DNA of 64,000 nt from Chitinophaga oryzae (GCF_012516375.2 NZ_CP051204.2:372001-436000), one strand, 5' to 3'; shown: positions 44,701-53,436, numbered from the stretch's first letter. Notes: generated by a model not told the origin, from the letters alone. Translations and numbers: made by a program.

Positions 44701-47700
44701 GCGATACAGTAAAAGTAATGGTCACCAACCCAGGCCAGTTGCTCTCTGCCGCCTTACTGGCAAGCGTGCAGCTGACATCCTACAATGGTAATACACCTGG
44801 CGATTCCGTACTGGTGTCTAACCCGCTGGTGCATGTCAACCTGCTCAGTGGTGGCAGAAGCGCACTGCTGTCCTTCGTACCGACCAAACCATTCACTGGT
44901 GTGGAAGTGAAACTGAAATCCGGTATCGCAGGCGCACTCACCGAAGTAGGCTTCAACTATGCACAACGTGCGATCGTTCAGCCAATGGTACAGGTGACCA
45001 ACAGCAGCATCTGTAAAGGTCAGCAGGCTACCCTCAAAGTGGTGAACCCTGCGGTAGGCGTTACCTATGGCTGGTACGACAGCAAAGGCAACCACCTGCT
45101 CGACAGCATCGCCTACCTGACATCACCGACCCTCGACTCCGGTACTTACACTTATACTGTAAGAGCCATGAGAAACAACTGTAGCGGCGCAGCGTCCCTG
45201 CCTGCAACAGTAACCGTGTACGGTACTCCGGCTACTCCTGTTGCCACCAAAGACAGCGTAACTACCTGCGTGAACACACCGGCTACCCTCAGCGTAAACG
45301 CTGTACCGGGCGTTAACTTCAACTGGTACGATGCTGCCACCGGCGGCGCCAAACTGGCCTCCAATACCAATACATATACTACTCCGGCCAACCTCGCCGT
45401 AGGTACCTATAAGTTCTATGTAGAAGGCGTGAACGCCAACAACTGTGCAAACGCCGGCGCCCGCGCTGTCATCACCCTGATGGTGACCAACGCTTCTACA
45501 GCGGCCGATATCAATGTGACAGATCAGAACACCTGCGCAGGCGATACCGCCAGACTCACACCGACATCTGCTACCGTGCAGAACCCGGTATTCAAATGGT
45601 ACGCTAATCCGGATAAGACCGGCCCGATCACACAAGGCGTTAGCGCAGCCGGTGTGCTGACTATCTCCGGCCTCGCACCTGGTACCTACACTTACTATGT
45701 AAGCGTAAGCAGCGCCGGTAACTGTGAAAATGCGGCCGGTAACCTGAAAGCGGCACACGTGACCGTGAGCAAACGCTCTACGGCTACGGATATCATCGCA
45801 AGAGATACCACCGTATGTGCGAAAACAACCGTCACCCTGACTGCTTCCAGCACTACCGTGACCAACCCGGTATTTAAATGGTATAAAGATGCTAACCTGC
45901 AAACACTGCTGTTTACCGGCGCATCCTACACCACACCGGCCATCACCGCCAGCACTACTTTCTATGTGACCGTAGAAGGAAGCAACAGCTGCGCAAATGC
46001 AGCCGGTGCAGCGAAAGCGGTGAATGTAAACCTCACCGCCGTTCAAACACCGACTATCTCCGCTTCCCATACCAATATCTGTGCAGGCGACTCCGTAGTC
46101 CTCTCCGTACAGAACCCGGTGAATACCCTTACTTACCGCTGGTACAACGTGGCCACCGGAGGTACCGCGCTCTTCACCGGACCGGTATACATCGTGAGAA
46201 ACCTGACAGTGTCTACAGACTTCTATGTACAGGCATCCGCCGGCAGCTGCAGCGATACTACCCGTGTGAAAATATCCATCGGCGTAGGCACCGCACCAAC
46301 ACCGGTACTGGTAGCCAGCAATGTGACCACCTGTCAGAACAACCCGGGCACATTGATGATCCTCAACCCGGACAACGCGCTCACGTATAAATGGTATACC
46401 ACGCCAACAGGCGGTACCGCGATCTTTACCGGACCGGTATTCATTACACCGCCATTGGCCGCCACTACTACCTACTATGTGGAAGCAACAGGCGATGTCA
46501 CCAAGTGTGGCGCACCGTCTGCCCGCACTGCCGGTACCGTGACCGTAGTGCCCGCACCGCCGGCACCTGTGGTAAACCAGGCTTCCGTTAACACCTGCAC
46601 CGGTTCCAGCGTAACGCTGACCGTACAGAGCCCGCAGCCAGGCCTCAGGTATCAGTGGAGCGACATAAATGGCAACCTGTTATTTACCGGTACCAGCTAT
46701 ACATTCAATGCTGACAGCAGCACCACCTACTACGTAAGAGCGGTGGTCGGCGGCAGCTGCACAAGCTGCGGCGGTTGCGGCGGCGCGAGAACAGCGATCC
46801 CGATAAGGGTAGGTACAGCACCTGCAACACCAACGGTGACAGCCACTTCGCTCAATGTGTGCGCTGGCGGCTCAGTAACCCTCAGCATCCAGAACCCGGT
46901 AGCCGGCACTACCTATAAATGGTTCAGCGCTGCCACCGGCGGTACCCAGCTCGGAACAGGCACTACCTTCAGCACCGGACCGCTGACAGTGACCACCGAC
47001 TTCTACGCAGAAGCCAGCAACGGTACCTGCACCAGCCCGGTAAGAGCTAAAGTAACCGTGAGCGTAGGCACCGCGCCAACACCGGTACTCGAATCCAATG
47101 CACTGACTATCTGCACAGGATCTACCGCAACACTGCGCGTGATCTCTCCTGCAAACAATATCACGTACAAATGGTACACAGTACCGACAGGTGGTACAGC
47201 CGTCTTCACCGGACCAATATATACCACCGGCCCGCTGGCCACTACAACAGACTTCTATGTGGAAGCTACAGGCGACCCTGCACAGTGCGGTAATCCTTCT
47301 GCAAGGGTGAAAGCCACTGTAACAGTGACCTCCGCCCCTGCTGCGCCGGAAGTAACCGCTACCAGCCTCAGGACCTGCGCCGGCACCGGTGTAACCGTGT
47401 CCGTGAAGAACGCACAGACCGGATTTATCTACCGGTGGTACGACGCCGCAACAGGTGGTAACCTGCTCTTCACCGGTGAAGTGTATAACATACCGGTTGT
47501 CAACAGCACTACTACCTACTACGTTCAGGCCAATATCGGCACCGGTTGCTCCAGCGCCACCAGGACAGGCGTAACCGTCAACGTAGATCCTGCGCCGTCC
47601 ATGCCGACCGTAGCGGCCAATAACCTGACCATCTGCATCGGCGGTACCGCCACCTTCAGTATCCAGAATCCGGACCCTGCACTGACCTACAACTGGTACA

Positions 47701-49163
47701 GCGCCCCGGCCAACGGCACACTGCTGGCTACCGGTACAAGCTATACTACCGGACCGCTGAACGCTACCACCACCTTCTATGTGGCAGCCATCAACAATAA
47801 AGGCTGCGGAAGCTCCCGCGCTGGTGTGACAGCAACAGTGATCACTACCATCGACGCTCCGCTGGCCGATCCGAAAACAACCTGCGCAGGCCAGACCATC
47901 ACCCTGTCTGTGAAGAACAGCGTAACCGGCGTGATCTACAAATGGTACACTGCGCCAACAGGCGGTACGCCGGTATTCACCGGTGCTAACTACACCATTA
48001 CACCGGCCGCTAACGCGACTTACTACCTCGAAGCTGCTACCAGCGGTGGTTGTGTAAGCGCCAGCAGAACAGCGGTGAACGTTACCGTAAACGCTGCACC
48101 GGCTGCACCAACAGTGGTAAACGCTACGCTCCAGACTTGTCAGGGCCAGACCGTGACACTGAGTGTACAAGGCCCGAACGCAGCACTCACTTACAAATGG
48201 TATACTACCGCAACCGGCGGAACAGCGATATCAACCGGCAGCAGCTTCACAACGCCTCCGGTTACTGCAAATGCGATGTACTATCTGGAAGCCATTAACG
48301 CTAACGGCTGTCCGAGCGCAACACGCACCGCAGTAAGTGTTCAGCTGATCAACGCACCAGCCGCACCGACTGTTACCGGCGCCGAAAACGGTATCTGTCC
48401 GGGTAATACAGCCACGCTGACAGCCAGATCAACAACGCCAGGCGTCATCTTCAACTGGTACACTGCACCAACCGGAGGTACATCCATCTTTACCGGTCCG
48501 GTGTATACAACACCAGCCCTGAATGCAAGCACCACTTACTATGTGGAAGCTGCAAGCTCCTCTGGTGGTTGTATCGGCGTAGGCGCAAGAACAGCCGTGG
48601 CAGTCAACATGCTGCAACCGCTCGCAACACCGGTGGCCACAGCAAGCAATATCACCGGCACCAGCATCACCTTCAGCTGGAACGCCGTTCCGGGAGCAGT
48701 ACGCTACGAAGTAACGCTCAACGGCACCACATTCTTCGCACCAAGCACCGGTCCTGCCGGAACATCACATACCGTGATCAACCTGCAACCGAACCAGAGC
48801 GTGAAATTTGGTGTAAGAGCCATCGGCGCCAGCGATTGTCAGACCAGCGCAGTGGGTAGCCTTACTTCTACTACGGCCAACCCGCAAGGCAACAACATCT
48901 ACATACCGAACCTCTTCAGCCCGAACGGCGACGGTGCCAACGATGTGTTGTATGTGTACGGAACCGCCATCGCCCAGCTCGAATTCAGAGTATACAACCA
49001 CTGGGGTCAGCTGGTATTCACCTCCAAAGACCAACGTCAGGGATGGGATGGTACAATGAGCGGACAGAAACAACCGGTAGGCGTGTATGTATACATCGTA
49101 AGGGCAACCATGCAGGATGGACAGATCATCACGAAGAAAGGTAACGTCACCCTTATGCGGTAA
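38715..49163 (+). CDS. Giant secreted adhesin with Ig-like repeats and T9SS type-B sorting domain
   Basis: A protein of about 3482 residues, one of the largest types in this phylum. The start is set at the ATG 38715 because the open frame further upstream (to 38583) begins with TTG and has no domain; an unusually long polar N-region precedes the signal core GNLLLLLMAFGMIAQPAMAQ. Six beta-rich domains of ~150 residues (beginning near residues 60, 238, 673, 1098, 1513 and 1932) include two near-identical pairs. About 26 Ig-like modules with the Y-K-W-Y/F-N-W-Y core (residues ~395-3300) follow or intervene, then one fibronectin III-like domain (~3305-3388) and a CHU_C/gliding-motility sorting domain (IPNLFSPNGDGANDVLYVYG) at the end. 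It should be moved across the outer membrane by T9SS and act in adhesion or gliding. Confidence 0.95.
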   Translation: MHSNTTPNCPFIAAPITRSRAKSALNTPVLLFFKRHTRLFLGNLLLLLMAFGMIAQPAMAQTQTQRVYATDQVNGTVVTGGIGVCLLCGVANPGNAVDVSGNFLQTSSQITAPVAVGLGATVTVSQSLIFPAGQLPTASTPAVVKIGAGNALSLALAGSIIVQAYNGTTPVGSPAPISTALLNLLASGNQAEVFVPAPGVPYDRVRVSIRADLLSALVNVNVYAAYYNTPATGTINCNTPIDILYGVNGALAGVGSVTNAPNAADGNVATFAQMFSAVSTTLADSYTQLTAVYPGLSKTGDSVRIVTSNAGALLSAQLLNAITIVTYNQGTVVDSITGNSALLKIDLLSGGSGPQTLTFASSGPFDHIQVRFGAIVSGLATLNVNEIQRFSPSPATTGGSVVRTTCLGTPLTLSVSSPDNTNYNYTWYDSTQTTVVGTGSSFQAPATTAGAYRYYVSASLKTCSASESAKALVTVLVNNFATAADITVPPTTAVCANTATITPTATNPSGTTTFKWYKDINKTTQITDGLVEGAISYAIDAAGKLTITGLTAPSTTFYVSITDSTHCENQAGALASATVTVGTSPVPPVTATSVSGTVNQPVTLTASAPAGTIEWYTDTTLAPVATGPSYNVGPFATPGVHTYFVGVRLAGGCSSARIRVDVTVTTAGTPVSCNAATQQASGTTLGCVLCTINNPTFSVDSDPANFTQLSVPVGLLGGAAFQQLIFPQPGAALDSIRFDLEFPGGLADVSLLGGVVLTVANGTTVVARDTLTNLLHLTLLTSTRGYVTIPARGVFDRVEVKMTGTLNLLNAVNIYGARIISPNPTTLVRNVQACVGSTATLTATPAPGTSVQWYADSTTTTALGANPYTTPVLNTAGTVTYWAQVIGTNGCANPDRIRVTVNVNALATAADINIADTTLGCVSNTAVLKPSSGVVLDSVFTWYKDASKTTAITNGLTEGAVHYALDSVGNLTITGLALGNYTYYVAVSGSNRCENAAGALKPAVVSIVNAPAAPVVTGTVVVATGQQATLTASPVPGAVINWYADSTTTTIAGTGTSFVVGPFSNPGTYSYFAAVSIPGACSSARVRVNVEVTGPVIPSPDCNVPTTQVSGTTLGCVLCSVQNPTNDIDSSQTNFTRLNIPVGLLGGSVYQRLIFPNPGAAGDSIRLTMAAPGGLGDVSLFGGVVITQYNGTTAVKADTLADLLTLRLLSGQQFAATVAATGTYDRVEVKLTGLANLLNSIDIYGARILYPNPTISGTGDTVCVNQKTTLSVTPAAGTTVRWYASATSTTVLSSQNTYTTDTLRTPGTVTYYVQVVGANNCANPNRVPVTVTVSPAPVVPGPDQTLNLCAGTSAALAVANPNNQLTYHWYNVATGGTKLNADSGYVFNVPNITKDTTFYVEAVSACGAFSPRQAFHIVISASLSAPVVTPNPDSVNIGTQAVLKATSNAANVVFTWYGSQTGNDSLFTGPTYAPPTRNTPGTVTYWVKASINGSCSSIRVPAVVVYGTFNTPTPVPCEGATTQTIGGSGLLVLGNVYNPQLAVDNDASTASSLVINLGVLNAEVWEKVGFNGLSAPGDTVRVLLSDPGTILSASLLGGVRLTTYNGNAPQDSVTVSDPLVKLSLLGNGTQAIAEFVPTKPFDAVQVKLRSGLVGALTEIGFNYAQRAVAKPAVQAAQVAVCAGNTATLNVQNPVTGITYRWYTSNGTYLTGKDGATLTTGALTADTSFFVEAFRNGCASTGRTQVAVKVAAAPAAPTVQSNDVKVCPGSDAVLAIANPLAGYTYNWYNVATGGTKLNADSGFTYKVVNVTAAATYYVEAFNDSCNTTSATRTAVNVSTAATLPAPTVTPNPDTVVVNQQPVFVASASTANAQFYWFATQTATDTLFKGAQFAAPASATVGTKTYWVVAAIPGGSCTSARVPVTAVTVTDRQDPVPCEGASSFTIGGSGLLVLGNVYNPQLAVDNSANTYSSLVIDLGILNASVWEKAYFNGVSTPGDTVKVMVTNPGQLLSAALLASVQLTSYNGNTPGDSVLVSNPLVHVNLLSGGRSALLSFVPTKPFTGVEVKLKSGIAGALTEVGFNYAQRAIVQPMVQVTNSSICKGQQATLKVVNPAVGVTYGWYDSKGNHLLDSIAYLTSPTLDSGTYTYTVRAMRNNCSGAASLPATVTVYGTPATPVATKDSVTTCVNTPATLSVNAVPGVNFNWYDAATGGAKLASNTNTYTTPANLAVGTYKFYVEGVNANNCANAGARAVITLMVTNASTAADINVTDQNTCAGDTARLTPTSATVQNPVFKWYANPDKTGPITQGVSAAGVLTISGLAPGTYTYYVSVSSAGNCENAAGNLKAAHVTVSKRSTATDIIARDTTVCAKTTVTLTASSTTVTNPVFKWYKDANLQTLLFTGASYTTPAITASTTFYVTVEGSNSCANAAGAAKAVNVNLTAVQTPTISASHTNICAGDSVVLSVQNPVNTLTYRWYNVATGGTALFTGPVYIVRNLTVSTDFYVQASAGSCSDTTRVKISIGVGTAPTPVLVASNVTTCQNNPGTLMILNPDNALTYKWYTTPTGGTAIFTGPVFITPPLAATTTYYVEATGDVTKCGAPSARTAGTVTVVPAPPAPVVNQASVNTCTGSSVTLTVQSPQPGLRYQWSDINGNLLFTGTSYTFNADSSTTYYVRAVVGGSCTSCGGCGGARTAIPIRVGTAPATPTVTATSLNVCAGGSVTLSIQNPVAGTTYKWFSAATGGTQLGTGTTFSTGPLTVTTDFYAEASNGTCTSPVRAKVTVSVGTAPTPVLESNALTICTGSTATLRVISPANNITYKWYTVPTGGTAVFTGPIYTTGPLATTTDFYVEATGDPAQCGNPSARVKATVTVTSAPAAPEVTATSLRTCAGTGVTVSVKNAQTGFIYRWYDAATGGNLLFTGEVYNIPVVNSTTTYYVQANIGTGCSSATRTGVTVNVDPAPSMPTVAANNLTICIGGTATFSIQNPDPALTYNWYSAPANGTLLATGTSYTTGPLNATTTFYVAAINNKGCGSSRAGVTATVITTIDAPLADPKTTCAGQTITLSVKNSVTGVIYKWYTAPTGGTPVFTGANYTITPAANATYYLEAATSGGCVSASRTAVNVTVNAAPAAPTVVNATLQTCQGQTVTLSVQGPNAALTYKWYTTATGGTAISTGSSFTTPPVTANAMYYLEAINANGCPSATRTAVSVQLINAPAAPTVTGAENGICPGNTATLTARSTTPGVIFNWYTAPTGGTSIFTGPVYTTPALNASTTYYVEAASSSGGCIGVGARTAVAVNMLQPLATPVATASNITGTSITFSWNAVPGAVRYEVTLNGTTFFAPSTGPAGTSHTVINLQPNQSVKFGVRAIGASDCQTSAVGSLTSTTANPQGNNIYIPNLFSPNGDGANDVLYVYGTAIAQLEFRVYNHWGQLVFTSKDQRQGWDGTMSGQKQPVGVYVYIVRATMQDGQIITKKGNVTLMR

Positions 49164-49206
49164 ACGACAGGAACAGAAACCCGTAGATTAATAAAATAAT
49201 AAACTA

Positions 49207-49243
49207 GCCGGGGTGCATGCCAGGCACCGGTCTGCACCCCGGC
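49207..49243 (+). terminator. 11-bp hairpin between the adhesin and PorP genes
   Basis: Perfect stem GCCGGGGTGCA/TGCACCCCGGC with a 15-base loop. It is followed only by AATTTTG, so it looks like a partial terminator or an RNA-stabilising element that could lower downstream gene output relative to the giant protein, rather than a full stop. Confidence 0.65.
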
Positions 49244-49270
49244 AATTTTGAACAAGTAAAAAATGTTCCT

Positions 49271-50281
49271 ATGAAAAGGATCTTTATTGTTGCAGTACTT
49301 TTATGGAGCAGTTTGTTGCCCTGGCAGTCTTTTGCACAGGTAGACCCGCACTTCTCCCAGTATTACGCCTACCCGATGTGGCTGAACCCCGCGTTGACTG
49401 GCGTGATTGACGGAGATTACCGGATCTCGGGGAATTACCGCAACCAGTGGGCAAACTATGGAAAACCCTTCTCTACCGCCGGCGTTTCCGTCGATGCCGC
49501 CACCGATAAAAATATTGGCGTCGGCCTCAATGTTCTTAATATGTCTGCCGGCGATGCAGGATATAATTTCTTCAACGCCATGGCCAACGTATCCTATACC
49601 GGCGTACGGTTCGGTCAAACCAAAACCAGCCAGATCGTATTCGGTATCCAGGCGGGTGTCATCAACCGCCGGGTAGATCCGGCTAAATTCCAGACCGGCA
49701 GCCAGTATAAACCCACCATCGGCTTCGATCCCAGCATCGCCAACGGTGAAAATGTAACAACTACCTCTTCCACCGTTTTTGATGCAGGCGCCGGCGCCAT
49801 GTTCTTTGACGGTAATCCCAATCATATGCTCAATCCTTTTGTGGGATTCGCAGCAGCCCACCTCACCGGCCCCAAAGATCCTTTCTCCGGCGGCACCGGT
49901 GAAGAAAAGAAACTGCCGGTACGCTACCTCGTACATGGCGGTACCAAAATAAAACTCAATGACGCCGTAAGCCTTACCCCCACCGGCCTGTACATGCGCC
50001 AGGGGAACGCCGAAGAAATAGTGGCCGGCATGTACGCACAACTGTTGGTAAATCCCGAATTCGATTTCCTGGTAGGTGGCAACTACCGCTTCAACGATGC
50101 AGTCATTCCTTTTGCCGGCTTCCATTTCAGAGGTTTTGTCCTGGGCCTCAGCTATGACGCCAACTCTTCAAATATGCGCCGCCTTGTCAACGGCAGCCAG
50201 AGCTTTGAAGTTTCCCTGTCCTTTATCAGCAGGAAAAAACGGGTGTTGAATGAAGAATACTTCATCTGCCCGAGATTATAG
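49271..50281 (+). CDS. PorP/SprF-family type IX secretion outer-membrane protein
   Basis: A 336-residue outer-membrane barrel of the PorP/SprF family. A signal peptide (FIVAVLLWSSLLPWQSFAQ) is followed by the family opening VDPHFSQYYAYPMWLNPALTG, then alternating barrel strands ending in FEVSLSFISRK. SprF-type proteins are needed to secrete or present the giant SprB-like adhesins with type-B signals, and this gene directly follows such a gene, so it is the likely dedicated partner. The open frame extends upstream to 49217, but the conserved start is the ATG at 49271. The downstream OmpA gene starts only 73 bases after its stop. Confidence 0.93.
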   Translation: MKRIFIVAVLLWSSLLPWQSFAQVDPHFSQYYAYPMWLNPALTGVIDGDYRISGNYRNQWANYGKPFSTAGVSVDAATDKNIGVGLNVLNMSAGDAGYNFFNAMANVSYTGVRFGQTKTSQIVFGIQAGVINRRVDPAKFQTGSQYKPTIGFDPSIANGENVTTTSSTVFDAGAGAMFFDGNPNHMLNPFVGFAAAHLTGPKDPFSGGTGEEKKLPVRYLVHGGTKIKLNDAVSLTPTGLYMRQGNAEEIVAGMYAQLLVNPEFDFLVGGNYRFNDAVIPFAGFHFRGFVLGLSYDANSSNMRRLVNGSQSFEVSLSFISRKKRVLNEEYFICPRL

Positions 50282-50354
50282 GGATATAGTTATACAAGTG
50301 GATATAAACAGAAGTGGATACCTTATTTCTCCAGACCATAGAATTAGAACCTTC

Positions 50355-52409
50355 ATGAAAAAAACTACACTTCTTGTACTGGTAATTTTTGCAGGGCTGA
50401 TTAATTCGATACAGGCGCAATACGTAGTTGATTTCAAACATACGGCAGACGTATATTACAACGCCAAGGACTATTATTCGGCAGCTCAGTATTACAATAA
50501 AGCCCTCGGCACTTTCAAGGTGAAACCGGAACAGATATTACCTTATGCCGTCGCCAACGCAGCCCCGCCCAGCGGTAAGTTTAAAGACTATCAGCAGGTA
50601 GTGGCACGGCTGGCAGAATCCTACCGGCTTTATCATGATTTCGGAAACGCCGAAACCTGGTATTCCCAGGTGGTAGGGTTCAACAATCCCCAGTTTATTC
50701 AGGCCAAATACTGGTATGGCGTATGCCTCAGGGCCAATGGAAAATACGACGAAGCACTGAAGCAGTTCAACGATTTTAAAGCCAGCTACACCGGTGCAGA
50801 CGAACTGTCTACCCGCGTACCGCTGGAAATCGCCAACTGCGAATTTGCTTTAAGCGAGGCCGGCAAACAACCCCGTTTTACTATCGTGAAGCTGGCCGGC
50901 AATGTGAACGAAGGCGGCGCCAACTATGCCCCCGTGGTAGTAGATGCCCGAACACTGATGTTTACTTCTTCCCGCGCGGAAACACCGGTAACACCTACCG
51001 GTCAGCCTGAAAAGAAGAAGGAAAAAAAAGGAACGCCCTACGTCAATGACCTCTATACGGCCAGCGGCAGCGGCAGTGACTTCGGCAACAGCCAAAAACT
51101 GAATGTCCCTGCTGCGAAAGGATATGACCAGGGGGTCTCCTCCATCTCCCCCGATGGCAACTCCATGTATATGACCCGCTGGTCTGTCAAAAATGGCGTA
51201 AAACAAGCTGATATCTATCTCAGCACCAAACAAAACGGTACCTGGTCGGAGCCGCAGAAAATGGGCAGCAACATCAATATGGAGGGTTATAACTCCATGC
51301 AGCCTTACATTACAGCGGATGGCAAATACCTGCTGTTTGCGTCCAACAGGCCCGGCGGTATGGGAAAATACGATATCTGGTACTGCGTTATGAACGGCAA
51401 CGCCCCCGGCAACGCCCGCAATATGGGTACTACCATCAATACCAAAGATGAAGAACAGGCGCCTTTTTACGACGCGGAGAAAAATGTGCTGGTATTCAGT
51501 ACCGACGGCCGCGTAGGCCTCGGCGGGCTGGACTTCTTCCAGAGCGAAGGCGACTTTGGTACCTGGTCGAACCCGGTAAACATGGGCAAACCGTTGAATT
51601 CTCCCAAAGATGATATCTATTATTCCGCGATCGACAACACCCATCCTTTCGCGGAAGGATTTATCAGCTCCGACCGTGAATCCGTTTGCTGCCTCGAAGT
51701 ATTCAGCATTAAGAGAATCCGGAAAATGGCCAGCGGCCTGATCGTGGACTGTGATACGCGCCAGCCGCTCGCAGGCGCTACCATCACCCTGCTCGATACG
51801 GTGCGGCAGAAAACACTGAAAAAAATCACCCTCGATGCCACCGGACGCTACTCCTTCGAGGTAGACCCGCAGCGTTATTACAAAATTGTTGCTGAAAAAG
51901 AAAATTACTTCACCAAGAGCCTCTACTTCAAATCAGACGAACTTACCAGGGTGGACTCACTCGATAATCCAACCCTCTGTCTGAAACATTATGAAGTAGA
52001 GAAACCGATTGTCCTGAACAACATCTACTACGATTTTGGTAAAGCGACGCTCCGCCCTGAATCCAAAATTGTGCTGGATACCGTGGTGGACATGCTGAAT
52101 GATAACCCGAAACTGATGATCGAAATGTCTGCGCATACAGACAGCGTGGGATCAGACAAGTTCAACATGAAACTGTCCCAGTCCCGTGCACAGTCCTGCG
52201 TGGATTACCTGATCAGCATGGGTATCTCTTCCCAGCGGTTAATTGCCAAAGGATACGGTAAATCCCGTCCGGTGGCGCCTAACTCGCTGCCTAATCATAA
52301 AGACAATCCGGAAGGCCGTCAGCAAAACAGGCGTACAGAATTTAAGGTATTACGTAAACAAATGCCTGTGTTGACCAATGATACCAACGAAAATCAGTCG
52401 TCGCAATAG
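50355..52409 (+). CDS. OmpA-family protein with PD40 repeats
   Basis: A 684-residue exported protein. The signal peptide is followed by TPR-like helices (residues ~20-150: YNAKDYYSAAQYYNKAL, YWYGVCLRANGKYDEALKQF). A WD40-like PD40 propeller covers ~200-450 (SISPDGNSMYMTRW, ITADGKYLLFASNRPGG, YDAEKNVLVFSTDG), then a carboxypeptidase-regulatory-like domain (SGLIVDCDTRQPLAGATITL) and an OmpA C-terminal domain (YDFGKATLRPESKIVLD, SAHTDSVGSDKFNMKLSQSR, KGYGKSRPVAPNSLPNHK) that binds peptidoglycan. It closes the giant adhesin operon and should anchor it to the cell wall. The start is the ATG at 50355, which opens the signal peptide; the upstream frame overlaps the PorP gene and is ignored. Confidence 0.93.
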   Translation: MKKTTLLVLVIFAGLINSIQAQYVVDFKHTADVYYNAKDYYSAAQYYNKALGTFKVKPEQILPYAVANAAPPSGKFKDYQQVVARLAESYRLYHDFGNAETWYSQVVGFNNPQFIQAKYWYGVCLRANGKYDEALKQFNDFKASYTGADELSTRVPLEIANCEFALSEAGKQPRFTIVKLAGNVNEGGANYAPVVVDARTLMFTSSRAETPVTPTGQPEKKKEKKGTPYVNDLYTASGSGSDFGNSQKLNVPAAKGYDQGVSSISPDGNSMYMTRWSVKNGVKQADIYLSTKQNGTWSEPQKMGSNINMEGYNSMQPYITADGKYLLFASNRPGGMGKYDIWYCVMNGNAPGNARNMGTTINTKDEEQAPFYDAEKNVLVFSTDGRVGLGGLDFFQSEGDFGTWSNPVNMGKPLNSPKDDIYYSAIDNTHPFAEGFISSDRESVCCLEVFSIKRIRKMASGLIVDCDTRQPLAGATITLLDTVRQKTLKKITLDATGRYSFEVDPQRYYKIVAEKENYFTKSLYFKSDELTRVDSLDNPTLCLKHYEVEKPIVLNNIYYDFGKATLRPESKIVLDTVVDMLNDNPKLMIEMSAHTDSVGSDKFNMKLSQSRAQSCVDYLISMGISSQRLIAKGYGKSRPVAPNSLPNHKDNPEGRQQNRRTEFKVLRKQMPVLTNDTNENQSSQ

Positions 52410-52446
52410 ACCCTGATTGTTTTCCATATCCTAATAAAAACAACAG

Positions 52447-52476
52447 AATAGCCGGCGGCAGCCGGCTATTTCTTTT
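52447..52476 (+). terminator. Rho-independent terminator of the adhesin operon
   Basis: A 10-bp perfect stem AATAGCCGGC/GCCGGCTATT with a 4-base loop, followed by TCTTTT, 37 bases after the OmpA stop codon. It ends the adhesin-PorP-OmpA operon. Confidence 0.9.
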
Positions 52477-52515
52477 CATCACACTATACCAGAACAGTTT
52501 TAATGGTATAAAAAA

Positions 52516-53031
52516 TTAGTTGGCTTTGCCAACGTTACCAATCGTAAGCGTGTCTGCAGAGAAACGGCTGTGTTTAACTTTCAGATGGGCTACGTACTTA
52601 ACGGCATCATTATACCGGAAAGGTATCTCTTTGGTAGCGCCTGCAGCCTGCCGTAAAGTAACTTTCTTTACATTTTTAAACAGTTCCACTGCAAGGAGGC
52701 CACCGTTGCCTTTTGCCTCCACAGCTTTTAACGTATCAGTTGTAGGTGCCAGATAGGTGCCGCCAATGAAATACACCTGGTGTACCGTGTCTTTCTTGTT
52801 TTTGCCCAGCATTAAAATTACATTGATGGAACTGTCCGTATTTTCAGTGATCGTAACAGCGCCTGTTTCGCGGGCAGCATCGGTGCCCGTACCCCGTAAC
52901 TTAAAGGTGGTGTTACGCGGCTCGGGAACAGGAGGAGGACTGTCGTCCTTGTTGCAGGCGGTGAAAGCTATGCCCAATACAGTAGCAGCTACGACTCCCG
53001 TTTTGAGAGCGTGTTTGTGAAACATGAACAT
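52516..53031 (-). CDS. Small lipoprotein of unknown function
   Basis: A 171-residue exported lipoprotein. The signal (TGVVAATVLGIAFTAC) ends in lipobox FTAC, followed by NKDDSPPPVPEP, a Pro-rich spacer typical of surface lipoproteins. The remaining ~130 residues are beta-rich (TTFKLRGTGTDAARETGAV, SINVILMLGKNKKDTVHQVY, KNVKKVTLRQAAGATKEIPF) and may form a small sandwich, but match no family I know. It faces the OmpA operon, convergent, with the terminator between them. An alternative start is the second Met two codons later. Confidence 0.7.
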   Translation of the reverse strand: MFMFHKHALKTGVVAATVLGIAFTACNKDDSPPPVPEPRNTTFKLRGTGTDAARETGAVTITENTDSSINVILMLGKNKKDTVHQVYFIGGTYLAPTTDTLKAVEAKGNGGLLAVELFKNVKKVTLRQAAGATKEIPFRYNDAVKYVAHLKVKHSRFSADTLTIGNVGKAN

Positions 53032-53273
53032 GATGTCTGTTTTACGAAGGTTAAATTGGATAAGTTGACTTTTGGTTTCCCTATAGGTTTCAGCGCGCTT
53101 ACTGTGATGTTAAACGGGAGGTAGCATTAAATGTTACAACCCTTGCACAAAATATTCTGCAGGCAACGGGTGGTATCGGCGAAAGTATTACCTGTATTAC
53201 GTTTTGTTGTTTTGCTTTTTTTAGGAAGATGTCAGATAGAAGTTATAACAGTGTTTTTTTCCGCACAGAAATT

Positions 53274-53302
53274 TTGACTTTTCAAAAAAACGGCTACTTT
53301 TG
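53274..53302 (+). promoter_or_regulatory. Promoter of the MATE transporter gene
   Basis: A full Bacteroidota-type promoter: TTG at 53274-53276 and TACTTTTG (TAnnTTTG) at 53295-53302, separated by 18 bases. RNA would begin near 53309, about 80-130 bases before the coding start. The rest of the 53032-53388 gap shows nothing else recognisable. Confidence 0.65.
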
Positions 53303-53436
53303 TTTGACATCATGCCGATGTAAAAATAGTAGCATATGAGAAACTAATTTCGCGGACCTCCCGCATTTTCCCCGCTTCAGAACCTTTAATGATGGCTGCC
53401 CGCAGCCACAGACTTTCACGTATTAACTTATTGGAC

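Noticed and set aside
40116..48170. Long antisense open frames within the adhesin gene
   Set aside because: They result from the biased codon use of the Thr/Ala/Val-rich repeats and carry no recognisable domains.
38715..49163. Repeats of the adhesin gene as a CRISPR array
   Set aside because: The repeats are long protein-coding modules without uniform spacers.
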